DNA from: Acanthococcus lagerstroemiae
Taxonomy: Eukaryota > Arthropoda > Insecta > Hemiptera > Eriococcidae
Assembly (NCBI GenBank): GCA_031841125.1
Contig: CM063108.1
Location: 7,733,683-7,797,682 of the forward strand
Direction of reading: 5' to 3'
DNA length: 64,000 nucleotides
How positions within the stretch are numbered: position 1 is the stretch's first letter; every line of letters begins with the position of its first letter. The position numbers and the translations under genes were made by a program. The notes under the pieces are model-generated. The model was not told the DNA's origin. It worked only from the letters and a program-made list of their open reading frames with translations, and ran no database searches. Positions 24,291-35,632 of the stretch are shown here, one piece after another.

Positions 24291-25784
24291 AGGGATTTAG
24301 TCTGGTTAAAGACTGAAGAAGTCCTAATACGTTCCTTCTAAGTCTGACCAGTCTGAATGAGTCATAAAACGAGCTGAAATGACCTTCAAGATAAATACCG
24401 GAGTCTTACCAATGGTGTGGTTAATCTTAATGAGTCTTGATCAGTTTTCAATTCTACCCACTAGTCGCTGAAATTCGTCAAAATACCAAAAATTGGTTGA
24501 TAGTGCAGACTTCTAAAAACGATTTCACCACTTTATAGCTTCGGTAATCTAACGGTTCTCTTCAATTCCAAATGTATTTTCTCATCGAGGATAATAACGA
24601 TTTCAGAATTCATCGGATACATCATTATACCACTGCTACTGTCAGGGTATCTCACTTTCTTGGGAATGTCTAGGACCACTTAATACCATGCGTACCCTCG
24701 GAGCCTTGGACACTGACGTACAATGTCATGCTTTTCCACGACATAAGACCCGATCCAGAAAAGCTTGGCATGCGGGCAATGTTGATTCCGAGTGTTTTAC
24801 CAGCTAATCTACATAGCCATAGCTGTGATTAATTCTGACCGGTGTGGCAGCAAGTGCCAGTCTATGTACACTGTCGCACAGTGTAGCGGCTTTTGTGGTG
24901 CTTTTTTATAATATGTACACTAGCTCGTAATTCCGTGAAGTACGTGAAGGTCTGCCATCGCATCGCCGGCTCTGGTCATCTCCCACCGTTTTTCACCATT
25001 ATCCGTTATTAATCTTTCACGTTTCAATCACCGACTGGATTAAAAAAATCGTACCAAGTTCGAAATCTCAAGCACGCCGCACATACTCTTAATCGACCGA
25101 TACGAATATTAACCGTAACTCGATCGTATTAAAATTTTTTCTTTAATTTTACCCAACCGGTTTGGAAAGGAAAAAAAAAAAGAGAAGATTCACGCCGTAT
25201 ACAGAAATAACCCGACTTATACCGTTAAAAGGAATTCGACGTCCATTGATCTGAGACGTTTACTTAACTTCCAATCACGACGGCTTAAATAATAAAAATT
25301 GACGCCGGAAAAAGTTCTACTTATATCCATCCAAAATGCTCTTGCGGCGATTATAATTGTGTATCTGGCTCTTTTTTTTTCAACATATTTTTTTACTCGC
25401 CGTCTCCTTGGTGCTCTTTCTTCGTCACTCCACTAGCCTGACCCTCCGAGTCAATGAAAAGGAAGACGTTAATTACTCGAATATAACAGTGCTGCAGCGT
25501 GCGGATCGGAAGTCAACTGGAGCCATTCAGATTATACATACCGCGTAACCGTTAATTAATTATGCGTTTTTATGGCACGAATTCGGTTTTTCCAGATCGT
25601 CGCGATATGGTTTTGCTCGGACCGTTCGATCGTTTCTGACTTTGTGACATAATAAAGAACCGCGTATAGTGTGTACAGTTAGAAAACAATGTCACATATA
25701 CAGCATCGAGTATACCACAAAGTGAATATATAGGTCGCCACCAGAATTCAACTTTTTTGCTGGCAACTCGATCGGCGGACTTAA
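24291..25784. other. Intergenic, nothing recognised
   Basis: 24300-24450 has a few loose repeats of GTCTGA/AGTCT words. 24800-25700 is richer in CpG and looks like unique DNA, but I find no supported exon. A 63-codon frame at 25357-25548 begins with a hydrophobic run caused by a poly-T tract and is not convincing. Confidence 0.45.
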
Positions 25785-26426
25785 ATGACCTTCCTTCAAA
25801 ATAAATGACTTTAAATAACCTAAATGACTTAAATGACCGTTAGACACCCTGAAAATGTGTCACAGTTTTTGTTTTTAATTTTTTTTAAACATTTTTTTTC
25901 GTTTTCTTCAATTAATATCTAGTGAAAAAACTGCCATACACTGTACATTGTTCCCCGCTAATCTCGTTAGTTTTGGCCGTGGGAGGAGAAATTAATATTA
26001 AATAAATAAAAAAATATTTAGGTTTAAAAAATAATCCGAACTTCGAAACTGGTTCAGTCGACATACCGTGTTGGCGCTTGTTCTTACCCAAAGTGGGCAT
26101 GGAAAAGTATATACTGAATAATGTTAGGCGCTCTATGAAAGGGAATCATAAGTCGCAAACGTGAATTTTGCCCAACTGAGGGTCAGCGCCAAATTTGGAC
26201 AACGAATTCGAAATCAGCGAGAAAAATTGAGCCAAGCCTCTTCAGTAATATTAAAAACCGACTGCCGACTGAAATGCAGATGAATTGAAAAATTCGCCAG
26301 ATCGACGCATGCATGTTACGATAAGTGTATAGCCGTCATCTTTGTCTAGAACTCTAGATAGTGTAGTACGAAAACTCTTTGACATTTCGTCAAAATGCCG
26401 ACCACTTGGCGAGAACACGAAACGCG
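25785..26426 (+). repeat. Host repeat H, copy 1, left part
   Basis: This segment is the same sequence as parts of 30505-30651, 33841-33872 and 35633-36110 (shared phrases include GACCGTTAGACACCCTG, TTAGGCGCTCTATG and CCGACTGCCGACTGAAAT). It holds uninterrupted sequence at the points where copy 2 has insertions, near 25910-25920 (LINE site) and 25941-25942 (T element site). It is broken at 26426 by the hAT transposon and resumes at 28777. No coding capacity is recognised. Confidence 0.85.
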
Positions 26427-28775
26427 GCGGCACAGAAGTGGGCCGCGAGATCCCTGAAAGTGTGCCGCGAAAAATTGGATTTCAAAATACAAAATTTCTT
26501 GAAGAGTGACATTTACTTAATTAAAACAAACATCAGTACTAGAAAAATTCATCATGACGTACCTAACTCACGTCCATCTTCAATGTGAAACGTGAGCTTG
26601 TCGCCTTTTACATAATTCATCTATTCTAGGAGGTAGCGCAGACAGACAAACTCGCAGTTCTTGGTCAACGTTCAACAATCTTTCGCGCTTTTTATTTTTA
26701 ATATTGGCGAGCACCGAAAAGCCTAACTCGCATAAATACGTGGTCGAAAAATGCAGTAAAGTATTGAGGGCATCTGTGGAGACAGCAGGGTATTGTAAAT
26801 TTGCCGCTATCCAGAACTGCGAAAGTGGAAGTTCACTGTGCTTCAGTCGTAATGATCGGTCTGCTTGAAGCTGGACAAATTCTTCCGCCTTGTGCAAAGG
26901 CAAAAGTCATGAGCGTATTCTTTGGAAACAGCGTACGGATTGCGTACCCAATCGTACTTGTCAATAACAATGGAGGGGAAATATTTCTCCATATTGTCCT
27001 CGAGATTTGAAAGATGTTCCATTATCAGAGCTGAGGTCACACTTCCATCTGAATCCATTTCGAATGTAAAAGGAAACATCTGCACGTTTTTCTTTTTCAC
27101 CTGTGCTTTCCATAAACCCAGTTTCCGGATGAATCCATTCGATTTATCGCTGGATGTGAGTACATTTTCTTCTTTCCCCTGCATGCTAGCATTCAAATGG
27201 TTCAATGAAGCGAATATGTCAGCCAAGTACGCGAGTTTGGCACACCAGGTCTCGTCCATCAAGAGAGCAGCAAAGTCGGATTGGTTGGAGGCAAAAAATT
27301 GAAGGAAATCCCCTCTCATTTCAAAAAATCTGGAAAGAACTTTACCTTTGGATAGCCATCTAATGGCAGTGTGGAAAATTAAAGTATCATAACGAGAGCC
27401 CGCTTCGTGGCACATAGATTTCAAAAGTCGTGCTTGAAGAGGTCTGCATTTAATGAAACCATTTTGATAACCTCGTCTAACACAATTTTAAGCTGTTGTG
27501 GAACTGTCTGTGCGACAAGACTTTCACGATGGAGGAAGCAGTGGGTTGTACGAATATGAGGAAAATTTTGTTTCACTCGTGAAACAAATCCTTTCACCTT
27601 ACCAGTCATAGCTGGTGCGCCATCTGTGCAGATAAATACGCAGTTCTGCCAAGACATCCCATGTGATTGTAATGTGGTGGTCACAGCCTCAGAAATATCA
27701 ACGCCAGTTGAAGTGGTTGGTAATTCAATACATGCAAAGAATTGTTCTACAATGGAGTCATCATTCAAGAATCTGATGCAGGTCAGTAATTTACATTTAC
27801 TGCTTAAGTCTGTAGACTCGTCAGCTTGGAGGGCAAATGATCTTCCATCTCCCAATTTTTCATAAACTTGCTTATCTATATCACATGACAAATCATCAAT
27901 TCGCCTGCAAACAGTATTGTTTGACAACGGAACTAAATTTATTTTCTCCACAGCGGCATCACCAAGCATACACTTCACAATTTCTTTGCAGGCTGGTAGA
28001 ATAATATCTTCACCAATAGTATGGGGCTTCATTGATTTCGCTATGATTTCCGAGACCTTATAACTGGCTAGCTGCGCTTTTTCAGGCAGTGTTGTTCTTC
28101 CTACCATGGCTTTACCTTGTTTTGCTTCTGACACCACCAACTGGCTGAAGTACTTATGATCTTTTGCGGATAAGTGGCTGTGTTTCGACTGCAGATGTCT
28201 ACTTAGTTTACTGGGAACCATACTCTCATTGCTCAGTATCTCCCCGCAGAAAAAACAAACGGGCAAGGGGCAACTCTCTGATCCGCTACATTTGAATCCA
28301 AAATTCAAATAATCATCATGATATTTACGTACTTTCTTACTACGTGAAGTGCATTCTGTGACAGGAACATTATCAACGGTTATAACTGTCGCGATATCTT
28401 CACTCAGCTTATCACATGAAAGTTTACGCTTTTTTGTTAAAAATGTATCCATTTTTGAACACAAACACCGGTACGTAATAGGAATATGATGAATAAGTTA
28501 ACAGCAACTGAACGTGCCACAGTGGGTGAGACTATTGAAAATATCAAAGTTTTATTTACAAATCATTCGCACAATCGCGCTGGGTGAGTAGGCAATGTTT
28601 GAACTTGAAAGATGAACCATAGTGATTACGTAACTTTTGACCTATGTCCTATATGTATGTCAGTAGTTCCCAAACTGTATGTGTTATTCATTTTCTGTAA
28701 TAAAATCGCTGTGTGCCGTGGCTGGTTTCACTTAGAAATACTGTGCCGCGAACGAAAAAAGTTTGGGAACTACTG
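26427..28775 (-). mobile_element. hAT transposon carrying a ZBED5-like transposase
   Basis: The right end AGTTTGGGAACTACTG (28760-28775) is a hAT-type terminus read outward as CAGTAGTTCCCAAACT. A second inward copy, CAGTAGTTCCCAAACT, lies at 28670, so the 5' end is a short inverted pair around 28670-28775. The left end lacks the CAG terminus: it stops in the subterminal sequence (GCGGCACAGAAGTGGGCCGC, 26427 onward). Identical 74-bp host sequence flanks both sides (26353-26426 and 28777-28850), far more than the 8 bp a hAT insertion makes. Confidence 0.8.
26580..28464 (-). pseudogene. hAT transposase, ZBED5/FAM200-like, two frameshifts
   Basis: Three consecutive minus-strand frames make up one protein of about 640 residues, close to the normal length for this family. 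The first (28464-27421, 347 codons) has a BED-type zinc finger (CFFCGEIL, then HLQSKH about 20 residues on), the hAT catalytic-core motif ADESTDLSSKCKLL and the CTDGAPAMTGK/THCFLHRESL region. The second (27424-26843) has IRWLSKGKVLSRFFEMR. The third (26903-26580) has the C-terminal hAT dimerisation block FSTTYLCELGFSVLANIKNKKR. The frame breaks near 27430 and again near 26890; each looks like a one- or two-base indel, because family motifs continue straight across. The enzyme would cut and paste the element in the nucleus. ZBED5-like genes have been domesticated in vertebrates, but the frame breaks argue against that here. Confidence 0.92.
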
Positions 28776-28776
28776 G

Positions 28777-28977
28777 TCTAGATAGTGTAGTACGAAAACT
28801 CTTTGACATTTCGTCAAAATGCCGACCACTTGGCGAGAACACGAAACGCGAAACACGAACTTAAAGATGACGAGATGCATCACAAGAACGACACCTATAT
28901 ACACCTTTCGCTTCTCGTGTATCGCCTGATTTTTCTCGCGTATCGTCTGTTTTTACGCTGAGTGTATAGCCGCCTTA
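28777..28977 (+). repeat. Host repeat H, copy 1, right part
   Basis: This continues copy 1 beyond the hAT insertion and matches 36045-36240 (CGAACTTAAAGATGACGAG, then TCTCGTGTATCGCCTGATTT, then GAGTGTATAGCCGCCTT). Its first 74 bases repeat 26353-26426 exactly. Confidence 0.85.
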
Positions 28978-28995
28978 TTAAAGCGGCTATACACT
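28959..28995. repeat. Palindromic junction of two AGTGTATAGCCGC ends
   Basis: AGTGTATAGCCGCCTTA at 28959 is followed within 3 bases by TAAAGCGGCTATACACT. The same end without the facing partner closes H copy 2 near 36224-36240, so GTATAGCCGCCTT is the H terminus and a second related element starts here in the opposite direction. Confidence 0.65.
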
Positions 28996-30504
28996 TCGCG
29001 TATTTCGTGACTTTTCACGAAAAATATGATGAAACGCGAACCAATCACTATACACTTCTCCCAATATCAGCTGTTTCGTGTTTCGTCTGTTCATCTCATC
29101 CTGTTCGCGAGAATCTGAAAATCGGCGCGAAAAGACGCGAAAATGAAAAAATATTCAATCTAGCTCCTCCCCCAGTGTAAAAATTTTTTTGAGAAAGTCG
29201 TAATGAAACGAAAATTTGAAAACCAACGAATTCATTTCTGAACATCCTGCCATCGGGTTGTTCTTCGGCTCCTCTCTCCTTCACAAATGCAGATAAGGGT
29301 GAATGAAAGATTCCGAGTTTTGGGAAAGAGTAACTAATCCAACATTTGAAAAAAATTTAAAGACCGCATAGTAATTATTATCGCGTACGAAAAGACTATT
29401 ATTTTCAGATGTATGACCTTATATGTTTCTATTTGATACTCTTGCTGAAGCCTCCTCCGCCTCCCGTGATGCATAACTTTCCAGCTCTAACCACCTTGTA
29501 CTTTCATAACATTTGGCGTAAAATAGCTGCAGATTTCTCAATGGTTCGAGAATTATTTTAATAGTTATTTTTCCCTCTCTCCAAACCATTCAGGCTCCAC
29601 GAGAGAGGGCTAATTCCAGTTACTCTAGTTTTCCTCAAGTTCCAAATTCTTTACGAGATTCTAAAGTAAATTTTTTGGACAGGATAGCCAACCAGCTCTG
29701 AGACGCTGATTTCGAATATCGCCTCAGATTTTATCCACCGTTTCCAAGGGGCACTGTGTAGTACGAATTCAGCTTCTCCGAAGAAAAATTGCACAAAGTA
29801 TCGAAACAGGGGTGTTTTGTGTCGCTGATTTCGAATATCGCTTCTGATTTTTAATCTGGACCAAATTCAAGCCCTGGCTTATTTCAATGAGAAATTTTAA
29901 CGACGTTATTTTCTATGAGCAAAACTTTGATAAATAAAACTGTAATTTTACCCCGTATTCGTGGCCTTAATTTAAAAGAGTTGAATTCCGAGTCTATATT
30001 ATTTGTCCCGCTCTTCATACCACATTGGTCGCACCAGGAGGGATAGATTCAAAATTTTACCATAAAATCGAATACAGCGACCTTAAAAACCTGTAAACCA
30101 ATTTTCGAATTCTATTCTTTCGGCATTAAGTCACACGAAAAGAAAAAAAAAATTTTAATAAAAAATCTATGAAGTTGTTAATTTATTGATATCGCACCAT
30201 GCTGCACCCCATAGAGCGCGTTTTCATTTCCATCAATTTTTTTTCTCGTTTTCATTATTGGTATTCGAAAATTTTGAAAATTTCTCCATACGATAGGACA
30301 TCAGGCACTTTTTTCGGCGAAACATGTCGCGAGACTGTCGAAGAGTGAAGCTTGTTTATCAGTTCGAAGGAAGAGCCGTGTGAAGGCTGTTTTCTTCTCC
30401 TTTTTCCTCAGAATTCTGTGATATGTGAAGATCTTTTAAAACTTCTGGAATAGAGCTCTTTCAAGTTATAATTTGCTGATTTTTAAATTTGTAAATTACC
30501 ATGA
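28996..30504. other. Intergenic; short duplicated phrase, otherwise nothing
   Basis: GCTGATTTCGAATATCGC occurs at about 29705 and 29825 with related downstream sequence, a small local duplication. 29000-29110 has several CGCGAA and CGTGTTTCGT words like those in H. No gene is recognised. Confidence 0.5.
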
Positions 30505-30651
30505 TTGAAAATAAATGACTTACATGACCTTCCTTCAAAATAAATGTCTTTAAATGACCGTTAGACACCCTGAAAATGTGTCACAGTTTTTGTTTTTGTT
30601 TTTATTTCTTTTTTACAATTTTTTTTTTTTTTTGTTTCTTTAATTAATATC
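30505..30651 (+). repeat. Host repeat H, copy 2, first part
   Basis: Matches 25785-25920 (CCTTCCTTCAAAATAAATG, GACCGTTAGACACCCTG, TGTCACAGTTTTTGTTTTT). It ends in AATTAATATC (30642-30651), the target duplicated by the LINE that follows. Confidence 0.88.
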
Positions 30652-33600
30652 CGTCCCCCAATCTGGGCAGCAGGCACCGTGGGGGCAAACGCCTGCATTT
30701 ATCCACCGCACGCCGACCAAAACTCGGCGAATACAAATTCCTCCGGAATATTAACAAGTCCCCTCCAAAACAAAAAAGTTAGTAAACGGGAAGCTTACTC
30801 CAGAAAAAACGAACTTTTCAAAAACTTTAAATTGTTATATTATAACAGCCAGGGGCTGGCAAGCGAAAATCGGTTATTTGAACTGGAAACTGCCTTGGGA
30901 AAAATTAATTGGGACATTGTCGGAATTTCGGAGGTTAGAAGGGAGGGGGAGAAACTTGTAAGAAGAAACAACGGAAATTCCTTTTACTTTTACGGCCAAT
31001 CAAAAGGGGCACGGGGGTGGGATTCTATATAAGTAGCAAGAGGGCAAAATTTGTGAAGGATGTTAAAGGCATATCGGAGAGGGTAGCAGTGCTGAAACTT
31101 AGTTTAGGTACAGGAGCTGAACTGTCAGTTGTGCAGGTCTACGCCCCTACCAGTGTATCCGATGAATCGGTGATGAAGGAATTTTATGAACTGGTGGAAA
31201 ATACGATCGAAGGGGAGAGAGGGACCCATACAATCGTTATGGGTGATTGGAACGCAAAAGTAGGATCAGACCAACCTTTGTCAAACAGCGTGGGTAAATT
31301 TTGCTTCGGAAATACGAACGAAAGCGGTGAAAAATTGGTAAACTTAGCTATGGGCAATAATTTTAAAATAGTCAATACATTCTTCAAAAAGACCTTAAAT
31401 AAAAGGTGGACATGGAAATCACCGAACGACGTAGCAAGAAACGAAATTGACCATGCAATGACGGACGACTTGAGAATGGTTAAAAATTGTGAAATTCTAA
31501 ACAAATTTCAATTTTCGTCAGATCATAGGATTGGTAGGTTAACGCTTGATCTCTCCAGGGAAATGTGTCTCACCAAAGCAGACAGCAGGCAAAAAAAAAA
31601 TAGCAAACGAAAAATTCACAAAAAAATTATTATTCCAATGCACAAAACAGCGGAAGCTAACAGCCTTTTTAGTAAAAGGTTGGAAGAGGAATGGGAGAAC
31701 AAATTTGATGAGGTACAAGAGAGCTACAATGTCTTTATAAAGGTGCTGGAAGAGGTGTAACTTCAGAGGTGGGAGTGGCAAGAATAAGACCAACAACAGA
31801 CGATAAGTTAAGCGAAAAAACTAAGGCACTTATAAAAGAAAGAACGGCTTTAAAACAAAAACGTATATTGTCACAACCAGAAAAAATTATGGTGGTCGAA
31901 CTAAACAAAATTATCAAAAGAGAAATAAAAAACGATATACAAAAATTTGAATCGGAAATTGTCAAGGAGATAGTGGAGGAATCCTGGTCGACAAAAAAAG
32001 TCAAAAAAACCCTACAAAAAGGCCAACAACTGTTTCCATATATTAATGCAATTGACGGTAAAGGAAAGGTTTATGATCGCAAGGGTATCATAAATGAGGC
32101 TACAAAATTTTACAAGAATTTATATAGGAATCCACATGCAGAAGCAAGTGGCAGGGGGCTGGAAGGGACACAGGAACAAGAGTAATTGGAAAACAACTAG
32201 AAAGACTTCCCCAAAATCATGCGTGAAGAGGTTACAAAAGAGTTAAAGAGTCTAAAAGGGGGAAGGGTTGCAGGTCCGGATAAAATTGAAAATGCGGTAT
32301 GGAAACTATTAGCAGAGGCTTTAGCACCCCACCTCGCTACACTCTTTAATAAAATATTGGAAAAACGCACTACCCCAGATCAATGGCACGACTCGGAAGT
32401 TTTTTACTCTATAAAAAAGGGAACAGGGGGAACTCAATAATTACCGACCGATAAGCCTGACCTCAAACTTGAGTAAAGTCTTCTTAAAAATAGTAAAAAA
32501 TAGAATTTACAACACGTTGGATATGAATCAACCCCATGAACAAGCAGGCTTTAGACAGGGCTACTCCACCATCGATCACATCTTAGCCTTAAATTTGTTA
32601 ATAGAAAAAACAAGAGAGTACAATGTGGACCTTCACCTCCTCTGTATTGATTACAACAAAGCGTTTGACTCGGTCCACGAGGACGAGGTCTGGAGGGCGT
32701 TAAAAACACAAGTTGTAGGACCAACAATCCTGGAAACTCTGAAATATCTATACTACAACTCAAAGGCATATATAAAGTTAGACATCCCAGGAGAGAAATT
32801 TAAGCTGGGAAAAGGCGTGAAACAAGGGGACCCTCTCTCCCCCAATCTATTTAACAGCGTTCTAGAGATGGTCTTCAGAAACTTGAAGTGGGAAGGAAAA
32901 GGCATAAAGATCAACGGCAAAAGGCTGAACAATTTGCGTTTTGCTGACGACATTGTACTAATCAGCTCCAATATCCAGGAAACTGAAGACAATGGCCGAG
33001 GAGTTGTGTTTGGAAAGTGAGAAAGTAGGTCTTACCATCAACTTGTCCAAAACAAAAGTAATGTCGAATTTGGAAGAGATTTCACACTCTCTAACAAAAT
33101 CATAGAAAAAGTTGACGAATACAAATATCTCGGCCAGTTAGTTTCACTGCAGGATAGAACGAAAAAGGAAATTAGTAGTAGAATCGCAGGAGCATGGAAA
33201 AAATTCTGGGAACACAAAATGATTTTAAAAAGCAAAATGTCCTTGCCCACAAAAATAAAAATTCTTAGTGCATGCGTTCTACCCTCGCTGACGTATGGGG
33301 CGCAGACCTGGGCAATGACAGGAACACAAACTAATAAGAGACTCGAGACTACTCATAACCGAATGCTTAGAAGCATCCTGGAGATTAAATTGAAAGATAA
33401 AGTGCCCATTTCGGAAATAAAGATTAAAACTAAATCGGGGAATATCGGCACCTTTGCCAACAAACTGAAGTTTGGTTACGCGGGTCACATGTCTAGAGGG
33501 AAGGACAAATGGAACAAAATTATTGAAGAATGGACCCCTCGAGACCAGAAAAGGAAAAAGGGTCGCCCTCCGGTAAGATGGAGAGACCATCTAGTTAAGA

Positions 33601-33840
33601 ACTTTGGGCTATTATGGAAAAGGCAAGCGGAAGACAGGACAATATGGAGGCGTACGGTGGATGCCTATGCCCGGAGATGGGCGGGCGGTACAGGGCGAGG
33701 TTGACCCACTCAACACCCGACAGTTGGGGTAGGCTCACAAATGTCATTATAAAGTTATAAGTCGACATGTAAATAGATTTGTAAACCTCGCTGTAGCCGC
33801 CAAGGCAAAAAATAAAAAAAAATAAAAAATAAAAAAAATA
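30652..33840 (+). mobile_element. Full-length RTE-like LINE with 10-bp target duplication
   Basis: The element runs from CCGTCCCCCAATCTGGG to an A-rich tail of AATAAA-like repeats (33810-33840). AATTAATATC abuts both ends (30642-30651 and 33841-33850). The uninterrupted H copy at about 25915-25925 shows the empty site. At 3.19 kb it has the size and single endonuclease-RT layout of RTE-type elements. Confidence 0.9.
30679..33704 (+). pseudogene. RTE-like LINE endonuclease-reverse transcriptase, frameshifted
   Basis: One polyprotein is spread over several plus-strand frames. 30679-31032 holds the endonuclease start (LLYYNSQGLASENRLFELE, DIVGISEVRR). 31017-31760 continues it with MGDWNAKVG, NEIDHAM and SSDHR, the catalytic residues of apurinic-type endonucleases. 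31769-32185 is a Lys-rich linker. 32219-32440 has VAGPDKIENAVWK, the RT entry. 32469-33020 has HEQAGFRQGYSTIDHI, DYNKAFDSV, GVKQGDPLSP and an intact FADDIVLIS catalytic box. 33219-33704 is the C-terminal region with TYGAQTW and KKGRPPVRWRDHL. Such proteins nick target DNA and copy the element RNA in place. Frame changes fall near 31020, 31765, 32190, 32440, 33000 and 33200; each is a small indel. Many database entries for this protein type are mislabelled craniofacial development protein 2. Confidence 0.93.
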
Positions 33841-33872
33841 AATTAATATCAATAAAAAAACTGTAATACACT
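33841..33872 (+). repeat. Host repeat H, copy 2, short middle part
   Basis: The 32 bp between the LINE and the T element match copy 1 at 25911-25942 (AATTAATATC, then AAAAAACTG, then ATACACT). They show that LINE and T inserted only about 20 bp apart. Confidence 0.85.
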
Positions 33873-34351
33873 CCCGATCTGCGTTTTTAAGCTTGTGACA
33901 CTATCTGTGGCAAAAAAAAAGTGCTCAAGTCTGTAAATTTCGCAAATTTGTGGTAAAAGTGTGGCAAATATTTAGATCCGCCCCTTTTATCACTGGAAAT
34001 ATGTCACACGGCCTCCGTGACATTAAAGTGTCACAAATATGCTTATGTGTGACAGTTTATGTTGTCATATTTAAGCAGAAAACTGCTTATTTGTGGCAAT
34101 TTGAGAGAACCTAGAAATTAAATAATTAATCGTTATACTTAAATTCAACTTTGAACATATATTGTCTTGTACTAACTGGGATTGTGATTGTGCTCTCATT
34201 TCTGTGTTTTAATTTGAAATTTGACGACTACTTATAATTTATGATTTTATATTTAAATATATTTCGTTCGTGTGTTGCTGTGCTCCTTGACCACCACGTG
34301 TGCGAATGAAATACATGGCTACAATGAAAACGAGTAAGTTACCTAATTATA

Positions 34352-34576
34352 ATTATTATCCTGTGTATTTTTCCTCTTTCAGTCTGTTCTGTTATTTGGA
34401 GCTTCTTAGTATATATACGAGTATATATTTCAAAATCACTGGTAAACAGCGCGTGTATGTTCCTCACGCTGTTCACCAGTGATTTCAAAATATACTCGAT
34501 CGTATATAGACGATGAAGCTCTCCAAATACAGAACAGGCTGAAAGAGGAAAAAATACACAGGATAAGTATATAATA
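34352..34576. repeat. 225-bp foldback hairpin inside T
   Basis: Arms of about 105 bp, from ATTATTATCCTGTGTATTTT to AAATCACTGGTAAACAGCG, are inverse to 34469-34576 at roughly 85-90% with a loop of about 15 bases. A transcript would form a long duplex. The overlapping frames on both strands (34300-34482 plus, 34339-34626 minus) simply mirror the palindrome. Confidence 0.88.
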
Positions 34577-34769
34577 ATCTTCCTCCGGATGATCTTTGCT
34601 GGCGGAATTTTTCTGTAGAATAACATCCTTTATAAGTATCTACGCTTGTTCACCTGATAGATAAGCTGGAATCAACATAGCTGCATGATACCTGTATTTT
34701 GTGATTGCACTGCGCTGAGAGAATAATATCCGTGCATTTTGGAATTGCTGGCAGTTTGTATTCTGAGAA

Positions 34770-35006
34770 GGAGCGCTCCAACATCAACCAAAACCAAAAG
34801 TGCATATAAATAAGAACTCAATATTTTGGTAGAAACTATATGAAATAGCGTTTACTGATAAGCATTTTTCAATGTGAGTACACATTTTTGAATCGACAGC
34901 CCAATTTTGAAAAATTCTACTTTTTACGCTCTTTCCAAACATACTAATAACTCATTTTGTTTACAAATGTTGGTTGGTTCCTTGACGCTGAATATAGCGT
35001 CCAATT
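34770..35006. mobile_element. MITE family G, worn copy 3
   Basis: Shares with copies 1, 2 and 4 the series AGCGTTTACTGATAAGC, ATTTTTGAATCG, CAATTTTGAAAAATTCTAC, CTCTTTCCAA and AACTCATTTTGTTTACAAATGT, ending GAATATAGCGTCC. The left end is degraded. It lies within T. Confidence 0.7.
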
Positions 35007-35632
35007 AAGTTGAACAACTTAGTCAGGGGTTGTTTTTAGTCCTGTACTTTATTTTTAGTACCTATCTATAATTATTATTTTGTTGTATGTATGTAAAATA
35101 TACATTTTCTACGTGCTTTTTGTAAATATTGACTACATTATTTACATTGTTATCGCGCTCCTACCACACTCGCTTTGCGGTATCGTGTATTTATTTATTC
35201 TTATGGCAGAAATATATTTCTGTAATATATGTAATATACCTATGCGATGCTCACAATTGAGGGTGCAGCGGGGGCTATAACCAGCGCCTGCAGAGGCGAG
35301 CAAAAAACTGCGTAAATGTGACACTTATTAAAATGGCACAAATGAGCACATTTCTGTCACAAGTGGCATTAAAAACTGCCCAGTAAGCAAAAAACTGCTT
35401 AAACGTGACATTTTTTTAATTGACACAAATGAGCACATTTCTGTCACAAATGAGCACATTTCTGTCACAAATGGTATTAAAAACTGCCCAGTTGTGACAC
35501 TGGTGGCAGCAGACTGACAAAAACCCGTTCTCGTCTCTGATTGGTGGAATTAATTGTCACAAATTGTACAAAAAAGTGCTGAAATTATCATGTCACATTT
35601 GAGCACTTTTTCTGAAAAATTCGCAGATCGGG

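Larger units (their letters stand above)
33873..35632. mobile_element. Non-autonomous DNA element T, 1.76 kb, in H copy 2
   Basis: CCCGATCTGCG (33873-33883) faces CGCAGATCGGG (35622-35632). Copy 1 reads straight through at ATACACTGTAC (25937-25947), so T is an insertion, with CT as a possible 2-bp duplication. Both ends are packed with words such as TGTCACAAATGAGCACATTT and its inverse (33890-34110 and 35310-35600). No transposase is present. The interior includes a long foldback (34352-34576) and a worn MITE G copy (34770-35006). Confidence 0.85.

Noticed and set aside
25357..25548. Small secreted-protein gene
   Set aside because: The hydrophobic start is produced by a poly-T tract, and there is no promoter, splice or homology support.
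26353..26426. 74-bp repeat taken as the hAT target-site duplication
   Set aside because: hAT elements duplicate 8 bp; the length and the non-terminal left junction point to a rearrangement.
34339..34626. 95-codon minus-strand ORF
   Set aside because: It covers the foldback at 34352-34576 and mirrors the plus-strand frame; no domain.
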